Shown here piece after piece: positions 58,918-59,246 of a stretch of DNA of 59,246 bases. Under the pieces are notes generated by a model. The model had not been told where the DNA came from and searched no databases. It saw only the letters and a program-made list of their open reading frames with translations. The position numbers were made by a program, and so were the translations under genes. Location: contig JAJIRX010000106.1 in the NCBI GenBank assembly GCA_023853785.1, positions 1 to 59,246 of the forward strand, in the 5' to 3' direction. How positions within the stretch are numbered: the first letter of the stretch is position 1; the number at the start of each line of letters is the position of its first letter. Source of the DNA: Psilocybe azurescens (Eukaryota; Basidiomycota; Agaricomycetes; Agaricales; Agrocybaceae).

Positions 58918-58963
58918 TACTTACGACCTACTTACGACTTCCGCTTACGACCGACTTACGACA
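58918..58963 (+). promoter_or_regulatory. Repeated CTTACGAC motif in the divergent promoter
   Basis: CTTACGAC occurs four times within 46 bp, in the 304-bp gap between the starts of the Msb1/Mug8 gene (58684, minus) and the next gene (58989, plus). It could be a transcription-factor array or a simple tandem repeat. Confidence 0.4.
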
Positions 58964-58988
58964 GTCAACTTCTTCATAACTCAACCAT

Positions 58989-59246
58989 CATGGCCAACCT
59001 TATTCGCTCTGCCAAATCCGGTAGTGACTGGACTCTCAATGAGCTAGGTTCTTATAACATCCATCTCGAGCGCCGGGAAGCATTGGAGTTTTTTGAGTTC
59101 CGGTTCTCCCAGACCCTGCGATTGATCCGGAGCTCTTCCAGTATCTCGAAGCCGACGACATGCAACAGGCCCGTAATGCTGAACTCATAAACTTGCTCTA
59201 TTGCAGATTTCTTCTGTGAAATCAGGACTCATGAAAGCAATCACAT
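58989..59246 (+). CDS. 5' end of an unknown basidiomycete gene, cut by the window edge
   Basis: ATG at 58989 opens MANLIRSAKSGSDWTLNEL, an opening I associate with a recurrent family of hypothetical proteins in mushroom genomes. After EALEFF the frame slips by one base near 59095-59100 and then continues PVLPDPAIDPELFQYLEADD in the next frame, which fits the first part. A further exon may begin after CTATTGCAG near 59205. Function unknown; the gene is divergent from the Msb1/Mug8 gene. Confidence 0.6.

Overview
The window looks like a chromosomal segment from a mushroom-forming basidiomycete (Agaricomycete). The evidence is the many short (about 45-70 bp) GT-AG introns, an Msb1/Mug8-domain gene, MYND-finger and cytochrome P450 genes, a family of seven-helix membrane proteins, a Tad/I-type LINE and an Ngaro-type tyrosine-recombinase retrotransposon. 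Gene models below were built by joining reading frames across splice sites read directly from the sequence. No database search was possible.

Layout. 1-5247: a 5'-truncated, frameshifted LINE ending in a 17-base poly(A). 5252-6248 and 22567-22713: the two halves of a decayed copy of the MYND/Msb1 intergenic segment that survives intact at 43775-45333. The halves are separated by a 16.3 kb DNA transposon (6249-22566, ends CACTGTGGGAAG, 4-bp GTAG target duplication). That transposon is itself riddled with nested insertions: a hAT-like element, a fold-back with kilobase tandem repeats, an Ngaro retrotransposon on the minus strand, several MITEs and a 523-bp inverted-repeat element. 22820-41149: a gene island holding an unknown conserved protein, two seven-helix membrane proteins, two P450s, a 3-beta-HSD/ERG26-like dehydrogenase and an RTA1-like lipid exporter. 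A SINE and a duplicated repeat (R2) lie between them. 43415-44640: a MYND-finger gene and a degenerate partial copy of it. 45159-58684 (minus): one very large Msb1/Mug8-domain gene with a roughly 3,700-residue acidic, proline/alanine/glutamate-rich repetitive tail. 58989-end: the 5' end of a divergent gene.

How the parts fit. The island of P450 + P450 + sterol-type dehydrogenase + RTA1 lipid exporter, with two receptor-like seven-helix proteins, suggests a lipid/sterol or terpenoid modification and export locus. This is inference from gene families only. The island is bracketed by direct copies of the same MYND/Msb1 border sequence. The far copy has lost nearly all CpG to TpG/CpA, a methylation-decay (RIP-like) signature.

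Caution. Many coding frames break by one base, mostly at or next to homopolymer runs, and restoring the run length restores family-consistent protein. This pattern points to sequence or assembly error at least as much as to pseudogenes, so broken genes are annotated as genes with the break noted.
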